Origin: an uncultured Prevotella sp.
Lineage (GTDB): Bacteria; Bacteroidota; Bacteroidia; Bacteroidales; Bacteroidaceae
DNA: 35,880 nucleotides
Direction: 5' to 3'
Assembly (NCBI GenBank): GCA_947167845.1
Contig: CAMVJQ010000023.1
Coordinates: 1 to 35,880 of the forward strand
The notes below the pieces were generated by a model. The model saw only the letters and a program-made list of their open reading frames with translations, made no database searches and was not told where the DNA came from. Shown here in pieces: positions 1 to 6,998 of this stretch. Position numbers and translations under genes: made by a program. Position 1 is the first letter of the stretch, and every line of letters begins with the position of its first letter.

Positions 1-75
1 CCCCTATAAGGGGAGGTCACTTGCCCTAACGACTCCCCGCCCCTATAAGGGGAGGGGTTAGGGGTGGGGTGAATC
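1..75. repeat. GC-rich palindromic (REP-like) repeat cluster, left end
   Basis: The palindrome CCCCTATAAGGGG occurs at 1-13 and again at 40-52, in a unit of about 39 bases, followed by a G-rich tail (GGGGTTAGGGGTGGGG). The same element occurs at 35831-35880. It lies just downstream of the stop of the minus-strand GH43 gene, so transcripts from that gene would run into it and the palindrome could act as a weak terminator. The repeat itself is seen directly; the terminator role is inference. Confidence 0.8.
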
Positions 76-91
76 AATAAGGTTCGACCGA

Positions 92-2269
92 TTACTCCTC
101 CCAGCGGAGAACGGCGCCGTTGCGACGGGCGGGGTCGGCCCCGACAAAGTCCATCGAATAGGGACTGCCCGTGGTGGGACTCTTGCCGATATAACGGTGA
201 TTACGCAGAGAGAAGAGCATAAAGTCATGGTTGAGATAGTCCTGCCAGAGGAACACCTCTGCCTCCTTTTCGTCGGTGGTGAAACGCACGTCGCCGGCCA
301 GCCCTTCACCATACGTCTTTATATAGCGACCGTCAACACACTTCAGCGACACCTTGCCATGGCCACGGTCTACAATCTGGAACTGCGTGCGCTGACTCTT
401 TTCCTCAGCACGTGTGTCGTAGAGGATGCCGTGCGGATCGCATACGGCTGGACGGCCCGTGGCCTTGTTGATGATGCGGAAGGTCTTGCCGTAGGGGATG
501 TTCTGGCTGCGGTCGGCGCAAGGCTCCTCGACGGTGAAGTTGTCGAACTCGGCATAGCCCCCGTTTCTGCCGCCCACATTAAAGGCAAACAGGGCATGGC
601 GCGAACCCTGGAACGAGATGAGTTGATAAGAGAGCGGCATCATGCGGCCCAGCGTCTGAAACGTTTTGCCGTCAGTGCTGTAGGCATACTGTGCCTGGTC
701 GTTGTCATAGTCGCCGATGCTGCGCAGCCATATCTTAGAGGGGAGAGGAGAGAGGAGAGAGGAAAGAGGGATGTCGATGGTGTCGTTGGTCAACTGCTCA
801 AAGCAGCGCAGGGTCATCTCCTTCCCCTTCTTCACGATGCCAATCCACGAGCAGGGCACATTGATATTCCCGAGGCCGGCCACATCGCCGTCCTTCAGGC
901 CCTTCACGCTCAGTTCCACCGTGGCGATGCTCTTCGGGCCGATGACGCGCTGTGTCAGCGTGTTGCGGGCCCACATCAACTGCTCGGCCGGCTGCGACTG
1001 GATGCGCAGGCGTCCGCCCTTCAGGCTCCACATCTTTTCCTCCGGATTATGGTTCCACTGCCAGATGGGCTTGAGGCTCTTTCCGACCACACCGGGGCGC
1101 GAAAGTGCGGTGGTGCGAGAATAGTCAAAGTCGTCGCTGCGGTCGTAAGGAGCGTGCGGAGTAATCTCGCTCCCCCGCTCCCCCGCGCCTTCGCTCACCC
1201 GTAAGGAGCCTTCGCTCCCCTGCAGTCCCGGCTTGAACCAGGTACGGGGCGCACGGCCGAGATTGCCCTCCAGGCCCACCATCGGCCAGCCGTCCTTCCA
1301 GGTCATCGGCATCAGGCAGACGGTGCGGCCGATGGAGTGGAAGTCCTGCATAAACAGTGCCCACCACGAGCCGTCCTTGAACTGCACGATGCCACCCTGA
1401 TGGGCATTCGTGCAGGCCGTGGCATCCTTGTCGACAGGGCCGAGGCCGAACTTTGTGCCGTCCTGCCCTATCCGGTATTTCTCGCCGCGAGGCACCTGCG
1501 TCAGCGAGGCAGCATGATAGCCGTAGGTCTCGTCGGCCGTGATGACACGCGTCTCGTAAGGCCCCCAGATGCTCTTCGAGCGGGAACAGAGCGTACGGCC
1601 GTTGGGACGGTAGTCAGTGCTGATCAGGTAGTACATACCGTCGATCTTGTACATGTGATGGCCCTCGCCCACGCCGTTGCCCTCAGGGATGATGACACGC
1701 TCCGTGCCCTCCTTCGGCCCACTCATGTCGGGCTCCAGTTCCGTACACTTCACCTGGCCGTAGCCGTGAATGGCATACACCTTGCCGTCGTCATCGAAGA
1801 GCACGCCCAGGTCGTAGATGTTACCTTTCATATTATGGTGCTCCCAGGGGCCGCGGATGTCCTTCGCCGTATAGCACTGCAGCCCCTTGCCATTGACATT
1901 CGAGAACACATAGAACTGCCCGCTGGCATAGCGTATGCACGGTGCCCAGATGCCCTGGCCATAGATCTCCCTGTGGTTCTTCAATGCAAAGGCATCGTCG
2001 CCGAAGTCGAAGCGGTCGAAGCAGTACGAGACGTTCTCCCAGTTTACAAGGTCCTTGGAGTGCAGGATGACCAGGCCGGGCACGGCGTGCATCGTCGTTC
2101 CTGCCAGATAGTAGTCATCGCCCACGCGGAGAATGTCGGGGTCGGAAAACTCGTCATAGAACAGAGGGTTGGTGAATGTGCCGTTACCATTGTCGGCAGT
2201 CCACGACTTCGTCTGCGCCATCGCCGTCAGCGAGGCCGTCAGCATAAGAGTAAGCAATAGTGGTCTCAT
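92..2269 (-). CDS. Secreted GH43 family glycoside hydrolase (arabinofuranosidase/beta-xylosidase type) with two C-terminal accessory domains
   Basis: A 725-residue protein, numbered from the ATG at 2269, which opens a clear signal peptide (MRPLLLTLMLTASLTAMAQ). An upstream in-frame start would add 23 residues and is rejected because it falls between the promoter and the signal peptide. Residues about 35-350 form a five-bladed GH43 propeller. The expected triad is visible: base Asp43 in SDPDI, Asp153 in IYDLGVLFDDDG, and acid Glu202 in GVGEGHH. Residues about 375-580 resemble the concanavalin-like C-terminal domain of GH43 beta-xylosidases, and about 590-725 look like a small trefoil-type domain (GKTFRIINKATGR). 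GH43 covers arabinofuranosidases, xylosidases and arabinanases; the exact substrate cannot be fixed here. Two in-frame low-complexity DNA stretches (738-770 and 1167-1222) fall in loop/linker positions. The gene is divergent from the DUF4861 gene. Confidence 0.9.
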   Translation of the reverse strand: MRPLLLTLMLTASLTAMAQTKSWTADNGNGTFTNPLFYDEFSDPDILRVGDDYYLAGTTMHAVPGLVILHSKDLVNWENVSYCFDRFDFGDDAFALKNHREIYGQGIWAPCIRYASGQFYVFSNVNGKGLQCYTAKDIRGPWEHHNMKGNIYDLGVLFDDDGKVYAIHGYGQVKCTELEPDMSGPKEGTERVIIPEGNGVGEGHHMYKIDGMYYLISTDYRPNGRTLCSRSKSIWGPYETRVITADETYGYHAASLTQVPRGEKYRIGQDGTKFGLGPVDKDATACTNAHQGGIVQFKDGSWWALFMQDFHSIGRTVCLMPMTWKDGWPMVGLEGNLGRAPRTWFKPGLQGSEGSLRVSEGAGERGSEITPHAPYDRSDDFDYSRTTALSRPGVVGKSLKPIWQWNHNPEEKMWSLKGGRLRIQSQPAEQLMWARNTLTQRVIGPKSIATVELSVKGLKDGDVAGLGNINVPCSWIGIVKKGKEMTLRCFEQLTNDTIDIPLSSLLSPLPSKIWLRSIGDYDNDQAQYAYSTDGKTFQTLGRMMPLSYQLISFQGSRHALFAFNVGGRNGGYAEFDNFTVEEPCADRSQNIPYGKTFRIINKATGRPAVCDPHGILYDTRAEEKSQRTQFQIVDRGHGKVSLKCVDGRYIKTYGEGLAGDVRFTTDEKEAEVFLWQDYLNHDFMLFSLRNHRYIGKSPTTGSPYSMDFVGADPARRNGAVLRWEE
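736..772 (-). repeat. Purine-run microrepeat inside the GH43 gene
   Basis: The plus strand is almost pure G/A with GAGAGGAGAGAGGAGAG-type repetition. Read in frame on the minus strand it gives a Leu/Ser/Pro-rich segment (IPLSSLLSPLPSK) in the accessory beta-sandwich domain. It differs in composition from the rest of the gene and looks like an inserted or expanded simple repeat that keeps the frame. Confidence 0.6.
1167..1222 (-). repeat. In-frame repeat linker in the GH43 gene
   Basis: The ten-mer GCCTTCGCTC occurs at 1187-1196 and 1208-1217, 21 bases apart, with repeated CGCTCCCC blocks around it. The translation (GSEGSLRVSEGAGERGSE) is a Gly/Ser/Glu linker between the GH43 propeller and the C-terminal beta-sandwich. 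A tandem or palindromic microrepeat has probably expanded at a tolerant domain boundary. Confidence 0.6.
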
Positions 2270-2308
2270 CCTGTCTGTAGTTTTAATTATATCATTCAAA
2301 TTTGGGCA

Positions 2309-2339
2309 CAAAGTTACGAAAAGTCGAGAGAAGAACAAA
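2309..2339 (-). promoter_or_regulatory. Promoter of the GH43 gene (left inverted-repeat arm)
   Basis: On the minus strand TTTG (2336-2339) is followed after exactly 19 bases by TAACTTTG (2309-2316). This fits the Bacteroidetes housekeeping promoter consensus TTTG-N19/21-TAnnTTTG. The start codon at 2269 is about 40 bases downstream. Confidence 0.8.
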
Positions 2340-2572
2340 ACAAATTCATTTCTTTTTTTCCCGAGACGGAGTAACTCCGCTAATTAGTTGGCAAAATCAG
2401 CCCAGAGACATACCTGCTCAGGCATTTTACGCTCCTGATGAACGAAAGTGTCAAGCATCCAGGCCATTCAAAACGGTAGAAATGGCATTACTCCCATCGC
2501 TTTTCAGCACAATATGGAGTTTTCATCCGCACGGGAAATTCTCCGTCTCGGAAAAAAAAGAAATGAATTTGT

Positions 2573-2603
2573 TTTGTTCTTCTCTCGACTTTTCGTATCT
2601 TTG
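2573..2603 (+). promoter_or_regulatory. Promoter of the DUF4861 gene (right inverted-repeat arm)
   Basis: TTTG (2573-2576) is followed after 19 bases by TATCTTTG (2596-2603), matching the Bacteroidetes consensus. It is the mirror copy of the promoter at 2309-2339 and differs from it only in one of the two free positions of TAnnTTTG. The leader before the start at 2657 is about 45-50 bases and contains the doubled nine-mer GACAGAACG (2630-2647). Confidence 0.8.
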
Positions 2604-2656
2604 TGCAGAAAATTGATAATTATATCAACGACAGAACGGACAGAACGGAATACATA

Positions 2657-3865
2657 ATGATAAACCTATTAAAGATGAAAAGGAATATCCATCTGACACT
2701 CATGGCACTCGCCGGACTGCTGCTCCATCTGGAGGCCGCAGCCCAGAAGGTCTCACTCACTGTGACGAACCCTACCGACATGCAGCGGCAGGAGGTGATA
2801 GAAGCCGACCTGCAGGCCATCAGCCAACTGCTCAATACGGACAGCAGCGAACCTATAGTCGTCACCAATGCGCTGGGCCAGGAGATGCCCTGCCAGAAGA
2901 GTCACGACGGACGGCTGCTGCTCTTCGTTGCGCTTCAGCCTGACAGCAAGGCCGAATTTACCATCAAGAAAGGGAAGCCGTCGGCATTCAAGTCGCAGGT
3001 CTACGGCCGCATCTACCCCGAACGGCTCGACGACCTGACATGGGAGAACGACCGCGGCATCTACCGTATGTACGGCCCGGCCCTCCAGCGGACAGGCGAG
3101 AAATCGTACGGCACGGATGTATGGGTGAAGAACACGCCGGAACTGGTGGCCGAGCAGCGCTACCGCCTGCACATGGCAGGCTGGGCCAAGGGCGACTCTC
3201 TCAGGAAGGCCGGTAAGAAGGAAGAGGGCGACGCCGTGTTTCGCGACGCCTCCTTCCATCTCGACCACGGCTACGGCATGGATGTCTATTCCGTCGGTGC
3301 CAGCCTCGGCTGCGGCACCCCGGCCCTGATGAAGGACGGGCAACTGTGCTTCCCCTATTGCTTCAAGGAGTGCAAGATACTCGACAACGGCCCGCTACGC
3401 TTCACCGCTGAACTGACTTATGGCACAACCGCCGACGGTACGACAGAGCATCGGCTCATCACGCTCGACAAGGGCTCCCACTACAACAAGATGACGGTAT
3501 GGTACGAAGGCATCAGCAAGCCGACAACGCTGGCAGCAGGCGTCGTGCTGCACGGTGACAAAGATCTGGTATTAGACAAGGACTACGTGCTGTATGCCGA
3601 CCCGACGGACAACCCGAAAGTCCATCAGTCGCAGATATTCGTCGGCACCCTTTTCCCTGAAGGCGCCAGCCAGACTGTGCGTCTCGACGGCAAGCCCAGC
3701 CACGGTGTCGGCCTCATCCAGCAATACAAGGGGGCGCCCTATACCTACTACTTCGGCTCCGCCTGGAGCAACTACGATGTCACCACCCTTGCCCACTGGC
3801 GACTCCTGGCAGACGAATACCTCGCCAGACTCAGGCAGCCGCTGTCCGTCCAACTGAATCCATAA
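2657..3865 (+). CDS. Secreted DUF4861 family protein
   Basis: A protein of 402 residues from the ATG at 2657; an equally possible ATG at 2675 begins directly at MKRNIHLTLMALAGLLL. Starts before 2657 would lie inside the promoter arm. An N-terminal signal peptide ends near EAAAQ. The body matches what I recall of DUF4861: ENDRGIYRMYGPAL, a TDVWVKNTPELV block, FHLDHGYGMDVYSVGASLGCG, and late aromatic-rich FGSAWSNYD. The family is mostly found in Bacteroidetes near polysaccharide-degradation genes; its biochemical role is not established to my knowledge. It sits between two GH43 genes and shares a mirror promoter with one of them, so a role in the same glycan pathway is likely. No recognisable catalytic motif. 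Confidence 0.82.
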   Translation: MINLLKMKRNIHLTLMALAGLLLHLEAAAQKVSLTVTNPTDMQRQEVIEADLQAISQLLNTDSSEPIVVTNALGQEMPCQKSHDGRLLLFVALQPDSKAEFTIKKGKPSAFKSQVYGRIYPERLDDLTWENDRGIYRMYGPALQRTGEKSYGTDVWVKNTPELVAEQRYRLHMAGWAKGDSLRKAGKKEEGDAVFRDASFHLDHGYGMDVYSVGASLGCGTPALMKDGQLCFPYCFKECKILDNGPLRFTAELTYGTTADGTTEHRLITLDKGSHYNKMTVWYEGISKPTTLAAGVVLHGDKDLVLDKDYVLYADPTDNPKVHQSQIFVGTLFPEGASQTVRLDGKPSHGVGLIQQYKGAPYTYYFGSAWSNYDVTTLAHWRLLADEYLARLRQPLSVQLNP

Positions 3866-3897
3866 CATAGGGACGGACTCGTGCCGGATCCGTAGGT

Positions 3898-3985
3898 GAA
3901 ACTTTCTGGAATGGGTTCTAAAACTTTTTGGAATGGGTACAAAAAATATCTGGAATGGGTACAAAAAAATATCCGGAATGGGTAG
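3898..3985. repeat. Four tandem copies of a 21-23 bp repeat between convergent genes
   Basis: Copies at 3898-3919, 3920-3940, 3941-3962 and 3963-3985 share the core TGGAATGGGT preceded by an A-rich run (AAAAATATC in the last two). They fill most of the 129-base gap between the stops of the DUF4861 and GH43 arabinanase genes. No stable hairpin terminator was seen there. The style resembles the other tandem array at 35710-35827. Confidence 0.85.
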
Positions 3986-3994
3986 ACCTTTTCC

Positions 3995-5023
3995 CTATTT
4001 CAACTGTGGCCAGCCGTCGGCAGTCCAGGCGATAGGCCGCTGAATCAGGATGGCCGCGCCATTATGCTTGGTGCTGTAGCCGTGGCAGATGAAGATGTCC
4101 TCGCCCTCGAAGGTGTAGGCAGCACAGTGGCCCGCCGCCTCAAACTGCTGCTTGTCGCCTTCCAGGAAGAGCGTACCGCCACCATAGAGCATGTCCTTGC
4201 CTTCGCGGTCGAGATAGGGGCCGGCAACGGACTTGCTGCGCCCCACGGCCACGCGGTAGTTGCTCTTGGCACCCCGACAGCAATAGTCCCACGACACAAA
4301 CAGGTAATAGTAGCCGCCGTGCTTGAAGATAAACGGAGCCTCGATGGCGTTGGTACCAGCGTATTTCGAGGTGGGATTCGCCTCCTTGGGCTTATAGTTG
4401 GGATCATAGCGCCGGGCGATGGTACGGGGCTTTTCGCCGGTTGCAATATGCATTGTCGAGTCGAGACGCGCCAGTTGGATGCCGTCCCAGAAGGACCCCC
4501 AGACGAGCCAGGGCTGATCCCGCTCGTCGATTATGAAGTTGGGATCGATGGCATTCCAGTTGTCGCGCTTATCCTTAGAAGTGACGATACAGCCCTCGTC
4601 GTCCCACATGGAGGATGCCAGCGAGCGCGCTGACAGCAGTCCGATGGCCGAGCCGTTCTTACCGAAGGTGGAGCAACTATAGGCGAGCCACCAGCGGCCG
4701 TGCCATCGGATGATATCAGGTGCCCAGACGTGATGGCGGAATCCCGGTACGGAGTCACGCGTCCACTGGGGGATGACCGTCATCACCGGCTGCGGCTTGA
4801 CAGTCCACGTCTTGCGGTCTTTCGACGTCATCTGCTGTATACCCATGCCAGTGGCAAAGATATAATACGTACTGTCCTCATAAGCCATCACCGGATCGTG
4901 CACCATCGGGGTTTCTGTCGTGAAAGCCTCACGGGAGAACCGGGGGCGGCGCTGTCCCTGAGCCATCGTCATTTGGCAGACAGCAAGCCCCAAAAACAGT
5001 AAAGTAATCTTCTTCATCTTCAT
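3995..5023 (-). CDS. Secreted GH43 arabinanase (endo- or exo-alpha-1,5-L-arabinanase type)
   Basis: A compact 342-residue enzyme, numbered from the ATG at 5023 (ATG at 5017 also possible). The longer in-frame start is rejected because it runs through the promoter and lacks a signal peptide. Signal peptide: MKMKKITLLFLGLAVCQMTMAQ. The rest is one five-bladed GH43 propeller: base Asp43 in VHDPVM, VWAPDI near residue 100, Asp160 in NAIDPNF, acid Glu228 in NAIEAPF, and the late FICHGY with His314 that is typical of arabinanases. These motifs fit the GH43 arabinanase group that cuts alpha-1,5-linked arabinan. It lacks accessory domains, a lipobox and a T9SS tail, so it may be periplasmic. It is divergent from a second arabinanase at 5211. 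Confidence 0.88.
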   Translation of the reverse strand: MKMKKITLLFLGLAVCQMTMAQGQRRPRFSREAFTTETPMVHDPVMAYEDSTYYIFATGMGIQQMTSKDRKTWTVKPQPVMTVIPQWTRDSVPGFRHHVWAPDIIRWHGRWWLAYSCSTFGKNGSAIGLLSARSLASSMWDDEGCIVTSKDKRDNWNAIDPNFIIDERDQPWLVWGSFWDGIQLARLDSTMHIATGEKPRTIARRYDPNYKPKEANPTSKYAGTNAIEAPFIFKHGGYYYLFVSWDYCCRGAKSNYRVAVGRSKSVAGPYLDREGKDMLYGGGTLFLEGDKQQFEAAGHCAAYTFEGEDIFICHGYSTKHNGAAILIQRPIAWTADGWPQLK

Positions 5024-5039
5024 TGCAGTTAGTTTGCTG

Positions 5040-5070
5040 CAAAGGTACGAAAATAACTCATAATTCACAA
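5040..5070 (-). promoter_or_regulatory. Probable promoter of the compact GH43 arabinanase
   Basis: TACCTTTG on the minus strand (5040-5047) matches TAnnTTTG. A partial upstream element (TTG, 5068-5070) lies about 20 bases further up. The leader before the ATG at 5023 would be only about 10-12 bases. Confidence 0.6.
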
Positions 5071-5089
5071 TACATGATTCATATTTTCT

Positions 5090-5155
5090 GCCACAGATGA
5101 CACAGATTAACATGGATTAATAAAAATTTCAGTGAGAATCTGTGTTATCTGTGGC
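5090..5155. repeat. Inverted repeat / hairpin between divergent arabinanase genes
   Basis: The 19-base arms GCCACAGATGACACAGATT (5090-5108) and its near-perfect reverse complement (5137-5155) match at 18 of 19 positions. A run of T follows on the plus side. It resembles a short dispersed CCACAGAT...ACACAGATT repeat that I have seen in many bacterial genomes. The right arm overlaps the upstream part of the promoter for the gene at 5211, so it could be an operator. As a plus-strand terminator it would have no upstream plus-strand gene within 1.2 kb to stop. Confidence 0.75.
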
Positions 5156-5171
5156 TTTTTTTTTATCTTTG
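5141..5171 (+). promoter_or_regulatory. Promoter of the large GH43 arabinanase
   Basis: TATCTTTG at 5164-5171 matches TAnnTTTG. At the expected 19-base distance upstream is TGTG (5141-5144), a one-mismatch form of TTTG that lies inside the right arm of the inverted repeat. The start codon at 5211 follows after about 40 bases. Confidence 0.65.
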
Positions 5172-5210
5172 CAGCGGATTTACATTAATATACTAAAATA
5201 ATAAGCCGTT

Positions 5211-6998
5211 ATGGACAAATATTGCATCCGCTTGCTCTCCCTGCTATTCCCTTTCACCGCATCCGCCTACAATCTTCAGCGCATCACAGTGCATGACCCC
5301 AGCATTGTGTGGGAGCCATCCCTCCAGAGTTACTATATTTTCGGCTCTCACAAGGCAGCAGCCGCATCCACCGACTTGATGAGATGGATCAGCATCACGC
5401 CCAAATGGGGAACACAGACGAACAACAATGCATCGAATGCCGCTGCGTTCAAAACCAATCTGACGACTACCATCAAAATCAAGGGCGAGGAGGTGACATT
5501 TGGCAACTTCGATGCCCATGCCTGGTCGGCCGCCATCACCAAGAACGATAAAAATGAAAACTGGACCATCGACGGCAACATGTGGGCGCCCGACGTCATC
5601 TACAACAAGGCGATGAAAAAATGGTGCATGTATCTCAGCATCAACGGCTTCAAATGGAACTCCAGCATCATCCTGCTGACTGCCGACAGGATTGCCGGCC
5701 CCTACAAGTATCAGGGTCCCGTCATCTTCTCCGGCTTTAATCTGACATCGGAAGCGAAAACCGATTATAAACTGACAGACCTGCAACTTGCCATCGGCCA
5801 GCAGACCTCACTCCCGGCACGCTACAAAGTGGGCAGCAAATGGCCCGATCGCTGGCCACACTGCATCGACCCCTGCGTGTTCTACGACGAAGAGGACAAA
5901 CTCTGGATGGCATACGGCTCTTGGAGCGGCGGCATCTGGATAATCGAACTCAATGAGGAGACTGGCCTCCGCGACTACGATGTCACCTACCCCTCAATCG
6001 GCGGCTCCACAAATGCTGTCACCAGCGACCCCTATTTCGGGAAGAAGATTGCCGGAGGATGCTATGTCTCTGGCGAAGGTCCCTATATCGAACATATTGG
6101 TGACTACTACTTCCTGTTTGTCAGTTATGGATTCTTTGACTCGACAGGTGGCTACCAGATGCGCGTCTTCCGCTCGTCGAATCCCAACGGGCCCTATGTA
6201 GACGCCAATGGTACAAGTGCCATTTTCTCGGACTGGAGGCTGAACTACGGGCCCGGCGGCAACACCCGTGGCGTCAACATCTTCGGAGCCTACAGCGACT
6301 GGGGCTATCAGGCGACAGGGGCATACGGAGAGCGGTCGCAAGGCCACAACTCCATCATCGCAGCGGAAGACGGCCGCACCTACCTTGTCTATCACACCCG
6401 TTTCCAGAACTATCCTGGCAACCTTGAGGCCCATCAGGTGCGCGTCCATCAAGTGTTCCAGAATGCTGACGGCTGGCTCGTGGCCGCCCCCTTTGAATAC
6501 ACGGGGGAGCAGGTGAAGAGCGAGGACATCGCCACCACGCAGCAGATAGCCACAGATCAGATACCCGGCACATATCAACTGTTAGTACACTCCTATGGAC
6601 TGAATCACGCAGACCGTGCCTACAACAAGCCCTCAGAAATAGAACTGAAGGCCGACGGCACCATCAGCGGAAGCCGAACGGGCACATGGAGCGTCACTGA
6701 GGGCACCTCATACATCAATATCAAAATCAACAGCACTGAATTCAAAGGCGTGATGGTGGAACAGACATTGGAACCTAAGAACGAAAAGGCCGCCGCCTTC
6801 ACGGCCATGGCCAAGAACGGGACTACCATCTGGGGCTATAAGTCGGAGACCGCCGGATATAAGACGGCTATTAACGATGTAAAGACAGCCACACCGGGCA
6901 AAGACGGCGCTGTATATGACATGCTTGGACGCCGAGTCAGCACTCCACTCCAAAAAGGTATCTATATCAAGGACGGTCGCAAGTTTATCGTGAAATAA
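5211..6998 (+). CDS. Secreted GH43 arabinanase with lipocalin-like C-terminal domain and T9SS-like tail
   Basis: A 595-residue protein. The signal peptide is MDKYCIRLLSLLFPFTASA. Residues about 22-435 form a GH43 propeller of the larger arabinanase kind with long insertions (about residues 65-120): base Asp29 in VHDPS, NMWAPDV near 125, Asp220 in HCIDPCVFYD, acid Glu289 in SGEGPYI, and histidines in GHNS (379) and VYHTRF (395). Residues about 450-545 resemble the small lipocalin-like barrel after GH43 in arabinanases such as Bacillus subtilis Abn2. The last 30 residues (VYDMLGRRV...KGIYIKDGRKF) look like a type IX secretion sorting tail, so the enzyme is probably extracellular. It likely cleaves arabinan backbone and complements the compact GH43 upstream. 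Its 3' end overlaps the convergent operon's last gene by 14 bases. Confidence 0.88.
   Translation: MDKYCIRLLSLLFPFTASAYNLQRITVHDPSIVWEPSLQSYYIFGSHKAAAASTDLMRWISITPKWGTQTNNNASNAAAFKTNLTTTIKIKGEEVTFGNFDAHAWSAAITKNDKNENWTIDGNMWAPDVIYNKAMKKWCMYLSINGFKWNSSIILLTADRIAGPYKYQGPVIFSGFNLTSEAKTDYKLTDLQLAIGQQTSLPARYKVGSKWPDRWPHCIDPCVFYDEEDKLWMAYGSWSGGIWIIELNEETGLRDYDVTYPSIGGSTNAVTSDPYFGKKIAGGCYVSGEGPYIEHIGDYYFLFVSYGFFDSTGGYQMRVFRSSNPNGPYVDANGTSAIFSDWRLNYGPGGNTRGVNIFGAYSDWGYQATGAYGERSQGHNSIIAAEDGRTYLVYHTRFQNYPGNLEAHQVRVHQVFQNADGWLVAAPFEYTGEQVKSEDIATTQQIATDQIPGTYQLLVHSYGLNHADRAYNKPSEIELKADGTISGSRTGTWSVTEGTSYINIKINSTEFKGVMVEQTLEPKNEKAAAFTAMAKNGTTIWGYKSETAGYKTAINDVKTATPGKDGAVYDMLGRRVSTPLQKGIYIKDGRKFIVK

Larger units (their letters stand above)
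2306..2606. repeat. 66-nt inverted repeat flanking a 169-nt spacer in the divergent promoter region
   Basis: The left arm (2306-2371) and right arm (2541-2606) are reverse complements over 66 positions with only two internal mismatches that I can find. Each arm contains a full outward-facing promoter. The spacer (2372-2540) holds no convincing gene; a loose direct repeat (GGCATT...CTCC) at about 2420 and 2482 is the only pattern seen. The region lies between the divergent GH43 and DUF4861 genes, so the two should be expressed together. Confidence 0.9.

Noticed and set aside
1..75. CRISPR array in the spaced GC-rich repeats at the window ends
   Set aside because: Only two copies are visible at each end, the intervals are short and partly repeated, and no cas genes are seen. 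A REP-like palindrome explains them better.
2372..2540. Invertible promoter (phase switch) like those controlling Bacteroides capsule genes
   Set aside because: The promoters lie in the repeat arms and face outward, so flipping the spacer would not turn either gene off. The arms are also far longer than typical switch sites, and no invertase is present nearby.
5090..5155. Plus-strand intrinsic terminator
   Set aside because: Hairpin plus T-run fits in form, but no plus-strand gene ends within 1.2 kb upstream and the T-run merges with the promoter of the next gene. An inverted-repeat element or operator is more likely.
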